64,000 nt of DNA from an uncultured Burkholderiaceae bacterium (lineage in GTDB: Bacteria > Pseudomonadota > Gammaproteobacteria > Burkholderiales > Burkholderiaceae): positions 36,948-100,947 of the forward strand of contig CALMPB010000342.1 in the NCBI GenBank assembly GCA_937871985.1, given 5' to 3'. The notes below the pieces were generated by a model. The model made no database searches. It worked only from the letters and a program-made list of their open reading frames with translations, and was not told the DNA's origin. The position numbers and the translations under genes are program-made. Position 1 is the stretch's first letter; each line of letters opens with the position of its first letter. Of the stretch, positions 1-8,362 are shown in pieces.

Positions 1-2175
1 GCAGGCCCGCCAGGGGTATTTCACGGCTTCGACCCCAACGGCGCTGTGCTTGAGCTCCGGCTGGTGCGAGATGGGGTCGCGCGCATTGCCGGCCAGGGCG
101 TTGACGCCGTCTCCGGCCATGAAGCCGCTGCCCCAGTGCATGGGCATGTAGGCCTGGCCGGACTGGATATCCGGGGAGGCGCGGGCAGGCACGACGACAT
201 GGCCGCGGCGGGATTTGACCTTGACCAGGGCGTCGTCGTCGAGGCGATAGCGCCGCATGTCGGCCGGGTTCAGGGCGATGAAGGGTTCTTCCGCGTGCCT
301 CGTCAGCGAAGGAACGAGGCCGGTGCGGCTCATGGTGTGCCATTGGTCGCGCAGCCTGCCGGTGGTCAGGTGCAGCGGAAACTGCGCCGATACCTTCTCC
401 GCGACGGGGGTGTAGCCGACGTCGAGGAAATTGGCCCGTCCGGTTTCGGTGGGGAAGCGGCCGTCTTCATACAGGCGCGCGGCGCCTTGCCGGCTGGCGG
501 AGTAGGGCCATTGTTGCGGGCCTTCGGCGTCCAGCACTGCGTGGCTCAGCGCGCTGTAGTCGAGATCGCGCCCTTTGGTTGTGCGTGCGTGCTCGTCGAA
601 GATCCGCGCTTCGTCTGGGTAATCGAACAAAGCGGCCTTGGCCGGCGCGATGCGCCCGGCCAGCCGCCGGGCGACGGCGCAAGCCAGCTTCCAATCGGCC
701 ATTGCCTCGCCGGGCGGCGCGATGGCCGCTCGCACACGGCTGATGCGCCGTTCCGAGTTGGTGACCGTGCCTTCCTTTTCGGGCCAGGTCGCCGCCGGCA
801 GAACCAGGTCGGCATAGGCCAGGGTCTCCGTGTTGGCGAAGGCCTCCTGCACGATGACCATCTCGGCCCTTTGCAGTGCGGCCCGCACCCTGGCTTGATC
901 CGGCAAGGATTGGGCCGGATTGGTGGCGGCGATCCAGAGCACTTTGATCCTGCCGTCGAGCAGGGCATCGAACATGTCGATGGCGGTGCGGCCCGGGGCG
1001 CCGGGCAGTTCGTCCACGCCCCAAAGATCGGCGACTTCCTGGCGATGCCGGGCATTGGCCGGGTCGCGGTGGCCGGGCAGCAGCGTTGCCATGCCGCCGG
1101 CTTCCCGCCCGCCCATGGCGTTGGGTTGCCCGGTCAGCGAAAAAGGTCCGGCGCCTTTCATGCCGATCTGCCCGGTGGCCAGGTGCAGATGGATGAGCGC
1201 CGCGTTCTTGGCGGTGCCGCTGCTGGATTGGTTGAGCCCCATGGTATAGAGCGACAGGGCCGATCCGGCGCAGCCGAACCATTGCGCGGCACGGACGATA
1301 TCACCGGCCGGCACGCCGCAGATGTCCTGCACGGCGCGCGGCGTGAATTCGTGGATGCGTTGCTTGAGTTCCTTGAATCCTTGGGTGTGATGTTCGATAT
1401 AGCGTTTGTCGATCAAGTCTTCCCAGACCAGCACGTTCAACATGGCATGGAACAAGGCCACATCCGTGCCCGGCGCAACGGCCAGGTGCAGATCGGCGAT
1501 GTCGCAGGTGTCGGTGCGGCGCGGGTCGATCACGATGATTTTCATCTCCGGACGCGCCGCCTTGGCCGCGCTCAGGCGGCGGAACAGCACCGGATGGGCG
1601 TAAGCCATGTTGGAGCCGGCGATCATGACGGTGTCGGCGTGATCCAGATCGTCGTAGCAGGCGGGCGGAGCGTCGGCGCCCAGCGTGGCCTTGTAGCCCG
1701 ACACCGCGCTGGACATGCACAGCCGCGAATTGGTGTCGATGTTGTTGGTGCCGACCAGGCCGCGCGCCAGCTTGTTGAAGACCGCGTAGTCCTCGGTAAG
1801 GAGCTGGCCCGAAAGATAGAAGCCCACGGCATCGGAGCCGTGCTCCCGGATGACCTGCGCCAGTTTCGCGGCGGCGGCGTCGAAGGCGGCGTCCAGCGCC
1901 ATGGGCTGGAGGGCCTCGCCCTTGCCGGGGCGCCATTGGGCGGTCAGTATGCGGCTGCCGTCGCTGCGCACGGTTTCGGGCAGCGCCATGCCTTTGCTGC
2001 AGAGTTTGCCCCGGTTTGAAGGGTGGTCGGGATCGCCGGCGATGTGCACCACTTGCTGGCCGGCGGCGTGTATTTGCACGCCGCAGCCGGTGCCGCAATA
2101 GCAGCAAACCGATGCGACGCTGCGTATTGCGGCGCCGGGCCTCGGCCCGGACATGCTTGTGGCCGGTGCGTTCAC
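1..2175 (-). CDS. nasA: Assimilatory nitrate reductase, molybdopterin catalytic subunit (partial, C-terminus off the left edge)
   Basis: Cytoplasmic molybdoenzyme of the NasA/NarB family that reduces nitrate to nitrite. About 725 codons are visible; the frame is still open at base 1, so the C-terminus is missing. The N-terminus carries the [4Fe-4S] cysteines as CCYCGTGCG, followed about 30 residues later by KLCSKG. The central part holds bis-MGD oxidoreductase signatures (SRLCMSSAV, NPAQSLPD). The start is uncertain: a GTG lies just after the nirD stop with a weak AAGG upstream, and an in-frame ATG is at 2154. It is the last visible gene of the nrtABD-nirBD-nasA operon, so it would be co-expressed with the nitrite reductase that uses its product. 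The family call is secure; the start is not. Confidence 0.93.
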   Translation of the reverse strand, partial: MNAPATSMSGPRPGAAIRSVASVCCYCGTGCGVQIHAAGQQVVHIAGDPDHPSNRGKLCSKGMALPETVRSDGSRILTAQWRPGKGEALQPMALDAAFDAAAAKLAQVIREHGSDAVGFYLSGQLLTEDYAVFNKLARGLVGTNNIDTNSRLCMSSAVSGYKATLGADAPPACYDDLDHADTVMIAGSNMAYAHPVLFRRLSAAKAARPEMKIIVIDPRRTDTCDIADLHLAVAPGTDVALFHAMLNVLVWEDLIDKRYIEHHTQGFKELKQRIHEFTPRAVQDICGVPAGDIVRAAQWFGCAGSALSLYTMGLNQSSSGTAKNAALIHLHLATGQIGMKGAGPFSLTGQPNAMGGREAGGMATLLPGHRDPANARHRQEVADLWGVDELPGAPGRTAIDMFDALLDGRIKVLWIAATNPAQSLPDQARVRAALQRAEMVIVQEAFANTETLAYADLVLPAATWPEKEGTVTNSERRISRVRAAIAPPGEAMADWKLACAVARRLAGRIAPAKAALFDYPDEARIFDEHARTTKGRDLDYSALSHAVLDAEGPQQWPYSASRQGAARLYEDGRFPTETGRANFLDVGYTPVAEKVSAQFPLHLTTGRLRDQWHTMSRTGLVPSLTRHAEEPFIALNPADMRRYRLDDDALVKVKSRRGHVVVPARASPDIQSGQAYMPMHWGSGFMAGDGVNALAGNARDPISHQPELKHSAVGVEAVKYPWRAC

Positions 2176-2179
2176 GGCT

Positions 2180-2518
2180 TTAGCCTTGCGTGGAAAGGTT
2201 CAGGTAGATGCGTTCGCCCTCGACCCGCAGCGCGATCTTGCGAACCCGGCCTTCGTCGGGCGCCTGGGCCTGGCCGTCTTCCAGGTCGATGGTCCAGCTG
2301 TGCAGCGGGCAGGTGACGGCGTGCCCGTGAACCAGGCCGCAGGAAAGCGGACCGCCCTTGTGGGGGCAGCAGTCGACGATGGCGAAGATCCGGTCGTCCG
2401 AGCTGCGGAACACCGCGATGTCGTCATGCCCCGCGCGTTTGACGATGCGGGCTCCCAGGGCGGGTATGTCGCCGATGTTGCACACGGGCGTCCATTCGGA
2501 AAGTAAGGTTGCGTTCAT
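2180..2518 (-). CDS. nirD: Nitrite reductase [NAD(P)H] small subunit, Rieske-like
   Basis: Small subunit partnering NirB in reduction of nitrite to ammonium with NAD(P)H. It is 112 residues from the ATG at 2518, normal for NirD. It has the Rieske-fold layout: CCPHKGGPLS near residue 55 and a VTCPLHSW loop near residue 75, which are the C-x-H and C-x2-H ligand positions, so both clusters are retained here (many NirD proteins have lost the ligands). The frame extends upstream, but MNATLL is preferred because it begins 7 bases after the nirB stop. The nasA start follows within a few bases of its stop. Confidence 0.93.
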   Translation of the reverse strand: MNATLLSEWTPVCNIGDIPALGARIVKRAGHDDIAVFRSSDDRIFAIVDCCPHKGGPLSCGLVHGHAVTCPLHSWTIDLEDGQAQAPDEGRVRKIALRVEGERIYLNLSTQG

Positions 2519-2525
2519 GGTCGTC

Positions 2526-4961
2526 CTAGATGTGAAGAGCTTCGAATTCGCGGCGGGTCGCGGGGCTTTCAATGCGTTCGGCCCAGGGGTCGGTTTCGAA
2601 CGACAGCGCGAACTTCAGGCGGGCATAGAGTTCGGCGCGGCCGGCGGGGTCGTCGACCACGCGCGCCTTGGCGTGATCCAGGCCGACGCGGCTCAGGTAG
2701 TGGCAGGTGCGTTCGAGGTAGAACGCTTCCTCGCGATAAAGCTGCAGGAAGGCGCCACTGTATTCCAGCACTTCGTCATGCGTTTGAACCTTGGCGAAGA
2801 ATTGCGCCACTTCGGTCTTGATGCCGCCGTTGCCGCCCACATACAGCTCCCATCCGGAATCCACGGCGATGATGCCGACGTCCTTGATCCCGGATTCGGC
2901 GCAATTGCGCGGGCAGCCCGAGACGGCCAGCTTGACCTTGTGGGGGCTGCTCATGCCGACCAGTTCTTTTTCCAGCGCGATGCCCATGCCGGTGGAGTCC
3001 TGCGTGCCGAAGCGGCAGAATTCCTTGCCCACGCAGGTCTTGACGGTGCGCAGCGTCTTGCCGTAGGCGTGGCCCGACGGCATGTCCAGGTCTTTCCAGA
3101 CGCTGGGCAGGTCTTCCTTCTTGATGCCCAGCAAGTCGATGCGCTGGCCGCCCGTCACCTTGACCATGGGAACCTGGTATTTATCGGCCACGTCGGCGAT
3201 GCGGCGCAGTTCGGCGGCGCTGGTCACGCCGCCCCACATGCGGGGCACGACCGAATAGGTGCCGTCTTTCTGGATATTGGCATGCACCCGTTCGTTGACC
3301 AGGTGGGATTGCGCGTCGTCCCTGGCCTCGCCGGGCCAGGTGGACGTCAGGTAATAGTTCAGCGCGGGCCGGCAGCTTGCGCAGCCGTCCACCGTGCCCC
3401 ACTCCAGGAAACGCAGGGTCTGGGCAATGGAAGTCAGGTGTTGTTCCTTGATGGCCTTGCGAACCTGGCCGTGGGTGAATTCGGTGCAGCCGCACATGGG
3501 TTTTTCCGACTTCGGCTTGATGTCGGCGGCGCCGCCTATGCAACTGATAAGAAGCTGTTCCACCAGGCCGGTGCACGAGCCGCAGGAGCTGGCCGCCTTG
3601 GTGTGCTTCTTGATTTCGTCGACGGTGAACAAGCCTTGTTCGCGGATCGCCTTGACGATGGTGCCTTTGCATACGCCGTTGCAGCCGCATATCTCGGCGC
3701 CGTCCGGCATGCCGGCCACGCTGCTTTCGCCCGCATGGCCCGTGTCGCCCAGCGCGCCCTCGCCGAACATCAAGTGCTCGCGCAGTTCGGCGATGGATTT
3801 GGCTTCGCGGATGAGGCGGAAATACCAGGCGCCGTCCACGGTGTCGCCGTACAGGCAGGCGCCGACCAGCTTGTCGCCGCGGATGACCAGTTTCTTGTAG
3901 ACGCCGCCCACGGGGTCGGCCAGGGTAATGGCTTCGGTGCCGTCGCTGTCGTTGAAGTCGCCCGCGGAGAACACGTCGATGCCGGTAACCTTGAGCTTGG
4001 TGGAGGTGGCGCTGCCCGCGTAGCGTCCGATGCCGTGGAAGGCCAGGTGGTTGGCGGCGACCTTGGCCTGTTCGAACAGCGGGGCGACCAGGCCGTAGGC
4101 GACGCCCCGGTGGCTGACGCACTCGCCCACGGCGTAGACGCTGGGGTCGTAGGTTTGCAGGGTGTCGTTGACGACGATGCCGCGATCCGTGTAGATGCCG
4201 GCCTGCTCGGCCAGTTCGGTGTTGGGCCGGATGCCCACCGCCATGACGACCAGGTCCGTCGCCAGTTCGGAGCCGTCCTTGAAGCGCAGGCCCGAGACGC
4301 GGCCTCGCGCGTCGCCCAGCACGGCCTCGGTGTGGCGATTCATCAGGAAGTCCAGGCCGCGTTTTTCAAGGCTGGTCTGCAGCATGCGGGCGGCGGCCGC
4401 GTCGAGCTGGCGATCCAGCAGGGCGTCGCCCAGATGCACGACCGATACCTTCATGCCGCGCGAAGCCAGGCCGTTGGCGGCTTCCAGGCCGAGCAGGCCG
4501 CCGCCGATGACCGTGGCGTGCTTGAGGCGCGCCGCGGCGTCGATCATGAGGTCGACGTCGCGAATGTCGCGGAAAGAGAGCACGCCTTCCAGGTCGTTGC
4601 CCGGCACGGGCAGGATGAATGGATTGGAGCCGGTGGCGATGAGCAGGCGGTCGTATTTGACGATGCTGCCGTCGTCGGCAATCACTTCCTTGCGGGCGCG
4701 GTTGATTTTCGTGACCCGGCAGTTCATTTTCAGGGTAATGCCGTTGTCCGCGTACCAGCTGACGTCGTTGAGGATGATGTCCTTGATGGTCTGTTCGCCG
4801 GTCAGTACGGGCGACAGCAGGATGCGGTTGTAGTTGGGGTAGGGCTCGGCGCCGAACACCGTAATGTCGTACAAGTCGGGATCGAGCTTGAGCAGTTCTT
4901 CCAGGGTGCGGATGCCGGCCATGCCGTTGCCGACGACCACGAGTTTCATGGTTTTGTTCAT
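2526..4961 (-). CDS. nirB: Nitrite reductase [NAD(P)H] large subunit
   Basis: Cytoplasmic sirohaem flavoprotein that reduces nitrite to ammonium by six electrons. 811 residues, close to the usual 800-850. In order: FAD-binding VVVGNGMAG at residues 8-16, a second Rossmann motif VIGGGLLGLEA near 150, BFD-like [2Fe-2S] cysteines (CGCNGVCKG, then SCGSCTGLV), and the sirohaem/[4Fe-4S] ligands CVGKEFC and CPRNC in the C-terminal half. The start ATG at 4961 overlaps the upstream ATPase stop in an ATGA, which indicates translational coupling; a second ATG lies 12 bases further in. The open frame continues upstream inside the ATPase gene, but that part is not NirB-like. Confidence 0.95.
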   Translation of the reverse strand: MNKTMKLVVVGNGMAGIRTLEELLKLDPDLYDITVFGAEPYPNYNRILLSPVLTGEQTIKDIILNDVSWYADNGITLKMNCRVTKINRARKEVIADDGSIVKYDRLLIATGSNPFILPVPGNDLEGVLSFRDIRDVDLMIDAAARLKHATVIGGGLLGLEAANGLASRGMKVSVVHLGDALLDRQLDAAAARMLQTSLEKRGLDFLMNRHTEAVLGDARGRVSGLRFKDGSELATDLVVMAVGIRPNTELAEQAGIYTDRGIVVNDTLQTYDPSVYAVGECVSHRGVAYGLVAPLFEQAKVAANHLAFHGIGRYAGSATSTKLKVTGIDVFSAGDFNDSDGTEAITLADPVGGVYKKLVIRGDKLVGACLYGDTVDGAWYFRLIREAKSIAELREHLMFGEGALGDTGHAGESSVAGMPDGAEICGCNGVCKGTIVKAIREQGLFTVDEIKKHTKAASSCGSCTGLVEQLLISCIGGAADIKPKSEKPMCGCTEFTHGQVRKAIKEQHLTSIAQTLRFLEWGTVDGCASCRPALNYYLTSTWPGEARDDAQSHLVNERVHANIQKDGTYSVVPRMWGGVTSAAELRRIADVADKYQVPMVKVTGGQRIDLLGIKKEDLPSVWKDLDMPSGHAYGKTLRTVKTCVGKEFCRFGTQDSTGMGIALEKELVGMSSPHKVKLAVSGCPRNCAESGIKDVGIIAVDSGWELYVGGNGGIKTEVAQFFAKVQTHDEVLEYSGAFLQLYREEAFYLERTCHYLSRVGLDHAKARVVDDPAGRAELYARLKFALSFETDPWAERIESPATRREFEALHI

Positions 4962-5860
4962 GATGCTTCCACCGTAGCTGGGTTTTCGTTTCTTTCCATT
5001 CTTTCCATATGGCCTGCGCCTGTCGTTGCGGTTTGCGGGGCAGCGGGCGCTGCAGCAGGTTTCACACCCGCCCGCGGATCGAGGCGGCGCTGGTGCAAAA
5101 AGCGCATGACGGCGGCGCGGCACGATGCGTAGCCGGGGTCGCCGACAAGAGCCAGTCGGCTGCGGGGGCGAGGAAGGGGCACGTCGAGTATTTCGCCTAT
5201 GGTGGCGGCCGGGCCATTGCTCAACATGACGATGCGGTCCGACAGAAGCACGGCTTCGTCGACGTCGTGGGTCACCATGATGGTCGTCGTGCCGGTGCCG
5301 GCCACGATGCGCAGCAGTTCGTCCTGAAGATGCGCCCGCGTCAACGAATCCAGCGCGCCGAACGGTTCGTCCAGGAGCAGCACTTTGGGCTCGATGGCCA
5401 AGGCCCGCGCAATGCCCACGCGCTGCTTCATGCCGCCGGAGATTTCGTGGGGCAGTTTATGTTCGGCGTGCCGCAGTCCGACCATGTTCAATGCGGCCGA
5501 GGCCCTGGCCCGAAGCTGGCGCTTGTTTTCCGTTTTCGCGAACACGCGCTCCACGGCCAGGTAGACGTTCTGGTGGCAGTTGAGCCAGGGCAGCAAAGAA
5601 TGGTTCTGAAACACCATGGCGCGATCCGGACCCGGCCCCTTGATTTCCCGGCCGGCGCACAGCAGCACGCCTTCGGTGGGCTGGGTCAGGCCGGCGATGA
5701 GATTCAGCAGTGTGGATTTGCCGCAGCCCGAGTGGCCGATCAATGACACGAACTCGCCCTGGCGCACGGCAAGATTGATGTCCTTCAGGGCCACGAAGGG
5801 TCCGTTGCGGGTGTCGAACGACTGGCCCGCGTATTCGATGCTGACGTACTTGTCGTTCAT
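4958..5860 (-). CDS. nrtD: Nitrate/nitrite ABC transporter, ATP-binding protein
   Basis: ATPase of the nitrate importer. 300 residues with Walker [10 protein letters not shown] near 43-51, the Q-loop in [11 protein letters not shown], signature ISGGMKQR near 140 and Walker [12 protein letters not shown]. The PW after the Q-loop and the overall sequence fit the nitrate/sulfonate/bicarbonate importer subfamily. A C-terminal tail of about 40 residues, rich in alanine and proline, follows the ATPase core. It is not the NrtA-like domain that defines cyanobacterial NrtC, so NrtD/NasD is the better label. Its stop overlaps nirB (ATGA), and the permease gene ends 4 bases before its start. Confidence 0.9.
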   Translation of the reverse strand: MNDKYVSIEYAGQSFDTRNGPFVALKDINLAVRQGEFVSLIGHSGCGKSTLLNLIAGLTQPTEGVLLCAGREIKGPGPDRAMVFQNHSLLPWLNCHQNVYLAVERVFAKTENKRQLRARASAALNMVGLRHAEHKLPHEISGGMKQRVGIARALAIEPKVLLLDEPFGALDSLTRAHLQDELLRIVAGTGTTTIMVTHDVDEAVLLSDRIVMLSNGPAATIGEILDVPLPRPRSRLALVGDPGYASCRAAVMRFLHQRRLDPRAGVKPAAAPAAPQTATTGAGHMERMERNENPATVEAS

Positions 5861-5864
5861 GGGT

Positions 5865-6695
5865 TCACCCCTCTTTGTGGCTGTAGCGCCGGCCCAGCGC
5901 GAGCAGGGCGGCGTCCAGCAGCATGCCGACCACGCCGATGACGAATACCGCGATCAGGATGTGCTCGACGTTCATGTTGTTCCATTCGTCCCAAAGCCAG
6001 AAGCCGATGCCGGTGCCGCCGGTCAGCATCTCGGCGGCCACGATGACGAGCCAGGCGGTGCCGATGGACAGGCGTGTGCCGGTGATCAGGTAGGGCAGGA
6101 CGGACGGCAGAAGTATGCTTTTGAATACCTTCCACTCGGAGAGATCCAGCACGCGGGCCACGTTCAGATAGTCCTGCGGAATGCGCCGCACGCCGTCGGC
6201 CGTGTTGATGATGATGGGCCAGATGGAGCAGATGAAAATGGCCCAGATCGCGGCGGGGTTGGCGGCGCGGAACAGCAGCAGGCCCAGAGGCAGCCAGGCC
6301 AGCGGGGAGACGGGCCGCAGCAGGCTGATGACGGGCGAGCAGATGGCGTTCAGCGTCTTGAACCGGCCGATCAGGAATCCGGCGGGAATGCCGACGGCCG
6401 CCGCCAGCAAAAAGCCCATCGCGACGCGGCCCAGCGAAGCCAGGATGTTCCAGCCCATGCCGACATCGTTCGGGCCGGTGCGATGGAAGGGATGCTCGAA
6501 TACCTGGATGGCGGAGGCCAGCGTGGGCCATGGCCCGGGAATTTCGGGAATGCGCAGGCTGATCAGCTGCCACGCGATGACAAGCAAGACGCCGCCGGCG
6601 GCGGGGCCGGCGCAGGCGGCGAGCACGCCTGCGGCACGGTTGCGCCAGGAGGGGGTGCTCAGTCGGGTGGCGGGCGGGGCGGCAAGGGTATCCAT
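5865..6695 (-). CDS. nrtB: Nitrate ABC transporter, permease
   Basis: Inner-membrane permease of the nitrate importer, 276 residues from the ATG at 6695 (MDTLAAPP). It has about six hydrophobic segments and the binding-protein-dependent permease signature around residues 180-215, including the EAA-like loop before WLVIVAAEMLTGGTGIGFWLW. The C-terminal residues form a short basic tail. The 18-codon extension to an earlier ATG would overlap nrtA and looks unlike the family. The gene starts 7 bases after the nrtA stop, so the three transporter genes are surely co-transcribed. Confidence 0.9.
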   Translation of the reverse strand: MDTLAAPPATRLSTPSWRNRAAGVLAACAGPAAGGVLLVIAWQLISLRIPEIPGPWPTLASAIQVFEHPFHRTGPNDVGMGWNILASLGRVAMGFLLAAAVGIPAGFLIGRFKTLNAICSPVISLLRPVSPLAWLPLGLLLFRAANPAAIWAIFICSIWPIIINTADGVRRIPQDYLNVARVLDLSEWKVFKSILLPSVLPYLITGTRLSIGTAWLVIVAAEMLTGGTGIGFWLWDEWNNMNVEHILIAVFVIGVVGMLLDAALLALGRRYSHKEG

Positions 6696-6702
6696 GGTTT
6701 TC

Positions 6703-8001
6703 CTAGGTTGAAGCGTGAATCTTGAAGCTGTCGGCATAGGCGGCGGGATTGCTGCCGTCCCATACGACGCCGTCCATGAGGCGGCTGGATCGGCTTTCCG
6801 ATGTGGGCAGCGCCGCTCCGGCGGCGGTGGCGGCTTGCTTGTACAGGTCGATGCGATTGACCTGCCTGGCGACGGCCAGGTAGTCGGGGTGCTTGTCGAG
6901 CAGGCCCCAGCGCTTGTGCTGGGTCAGGAACCACATGCCGTCGCTCAGGTAGGGAAACGTCGCCGCGCCCTCGCCGTAGAAGCGCATGGGGTGCTTGTCC
7001 GTCCACGCCTTGCCAAGGCCATTGGTATAGCGGCCGAGCATGCGGTCGACGATGATGTCGGGGCTGACGTTGACGTACGATTTGGCGGCGATGGTCTGCG
7101 CGGCCTTGCGCGTGTTTTCGGGCGAATCGTCTATCCATTTGCCGGCCTCCAGAATGGCGGCCGTGACGGCGCGGGCGGTGTTGGGATGCTGCCGGACGAA
7201 ATCCGCGCGCGCGCCCAGCACTTTTTCGGGGTGATCGGCCCAGATGTCCTGCGAGGTGGCCGCGCTGAAGCCGACCTTGTCGGCAATGCTGCGGGCATTC
7301 CAGGGTTCTCCCACGCAGAAGCCGTCCATATTGCCGATGCGCATGTTGGCGACCATTTGCGGGGGCGGCACGGTGACGGCGCGGATATCCTTGACGGGGT
7401 CGATGCCGTAGGCGGCCAGCCAGTAGTACAGCCACATGGCGTGCGTGCCGGTGGGGAAGGTATGGGCGAACGTGTAGGTTCTGGGGTTGGCCGAAATGGC
7501 TTTTTTCAGGCTTTCGCCATCGACGGCGCCGGCATCGCGCAATTGGTTCGACAGGGTAATGCCCTGGCCGTTCTGGTTCAGGCCCATCAGGACCGACATG
7601 TCGTGCTGCTGGCCCGCGATGCCCAGGTGCATGCCGTAGATCAAGCCGTAGAGGACGTGGGCGAAATCCAGGCCGCCGCTGGCGAGTTTTTCGCGCAGTC
7701 CCGCCCACGAGGTTTCTTTGCTGGGGATGATGGTAACGCCGTGCTTTTTGTCCAGCCCCAGCACCGACGCCATGACGATGGGAGCGCAGTCCGTCAGCGG
7801 AATGAAGCCGATCCTGACCTCGGGCTTTTCCGGGGCGTCCGAGCCCGCGGCCCAGGCCGCCGGTTTGAGAACGGCGTCGGCCATTGCGATGGCGCCCAGG
7901 CTTGCGGTGGCCTTTGCGGCGTCTCCAAGCCAGCGACGGCGCGACGGGTTGATGGCTGGACCGGCGCCGCCGGCGGTTCTGGAGGGTTTGACGGTGTTCA
8001 T
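6703..8001 (-). CDS. nrtA: Nitrate ABC transporter, periplasmic substrate-binding protein (Tat signal)
   Basis: Periplasmic nitrate/nitrite-binding protein of the NrtA/NasF family, 432 residues. A twin-arginine signal (SRRRWLGDAAKATASLGA) spans about residues 20-55, then the mature part begins with VRIGFIPLTDCAPIVMA, the hallmark of NrtA/SsuA-type nitrate binders. GEPWNARSI and PEKVLGARADF are further family motifs. The start at 8001 is chosen because it gives a proper Tat leader; an upstream in-frame extension is proline/arginine-rich and not family-like. It is the first gene of the leftward operon, about 90 bases downstream of a sigma-54 promoter match. Confidence 0.92.
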   Translation of the reverse strand: MNTVKPSRTAGGAGPAINPSRRRWLGDAAKATASLGAIAMADAVLKPAAWAAGSDAPEKPEVRIGFIPLTDCAPIVMASVLGLDKKHGVTIIPSKETSWAGLREKLASGGLDFAHVLYGLIYGMHLGIAGQQHDMSVLMGLNQNGQGITLSNQLRDAGAVDGESLKKAISANPRTYTFAHTFPTGTHAMWLYYWLAAYGIDPVKDIRAVTVPPPQMVANMRIGNMDGFCVGEPWNARSIADKVGFSAATSQDIWADHPEKVLGARADFVRQHPNTARAVTAAILEAGKWIDDSPENTRKAAQTIAAKSYVNVSPDIIVDRMLGRYTNGLGKAWTDKHPMRFYGEGAATFPYLSDGMWFLTQHKRWGLLDKHPDYLAVARQVNRIDLYKQAATAAGAALPTSESRSSRLMDGVVWDGSNPAAYADSFKIHAST

Positions 8002-8093
8002 GGCTGTTCCTGTTTCCTTTTGCGGCGAAGGCAACGCCCTGGTCTTGCGCTTGCGCCGGCCGGTTGCGCAATTGGGCGCCGCAAGTACAGCCA

Positions 8094-8109
8094 AGCAAAT
8101 ACCGTGCCA
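8094..8109 (-). promoter_or_regulatory. Sigma-54 (RpoN) -24/-12 promoter for nrtA operon
   Basis: Read on the minus strand the site is TGGCACG-GTAT-TTGCT, an exact match to the RpoN consensus TGGCACG-N4-TTGCW. Transcription would start about 12 bases further left, giving a leader of roughly 80 bases before nrtA. Nitrogen-limitation control through NtrC is the expected logic for assimilatory nitrate genes. Confidence 0.85.
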
Positions 8110-8230
8110 GGTTTGAGTCGAATAGTCGGGAGGCTTGGCGCTGGCGGGAGCGAAGAGGCTCTTGCCGGCATTGCGCGGCAATGGCCGAGGGAGTCGGCGG
8201 AGCGGATCGTCGTTTTGAGTCTGGGCGGCC

Positions 8231-8255
8231 GCGCACCTCGATCGGGCGCGGTGCG
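8231..8255. promoter_or_regulatory. Candidate upstream activator site (GCGCACC-N12-GGTGCG)
   Basis: An inverted repeat GCGCACC ... GGTGCG lies about 130 bases upstream of the sigma-54 promoter, a typical distance for an NtrC enhancer site. The half-sites GCACC/GGTGC match NtrC half-sites, but the 12-base spacing is wider than the usual one, so it may instead serve the LysR regulator. Confidence 0.3.
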
Positions 8256-8362
8256 ACAAAATGGGGCGCAGTGGACGCTGCGCGGACGGCGGGCGCCCGC
8301 TTTGAGTATGATGACGCCTGGGCGCACAGACGTGGGCGCGGGGTCGAGAAAGGGGGAGCCGG

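Noticed and set aside
46..2019. Long open frame on the + strand opposite nasA
   Set aside because: Arginine/glycine-rich translation with no family character. It mirrors the nitrate reductase codons; nasA motifs on the minus strand are unambiguous.
2358..5132. 924-codon open frame on the + strand opposite nirB
   Set aside because: It is a high-GC antisense frame with His/Gly/Ala-rich sequence. NirB on the minus strand has all cofactor motifs.
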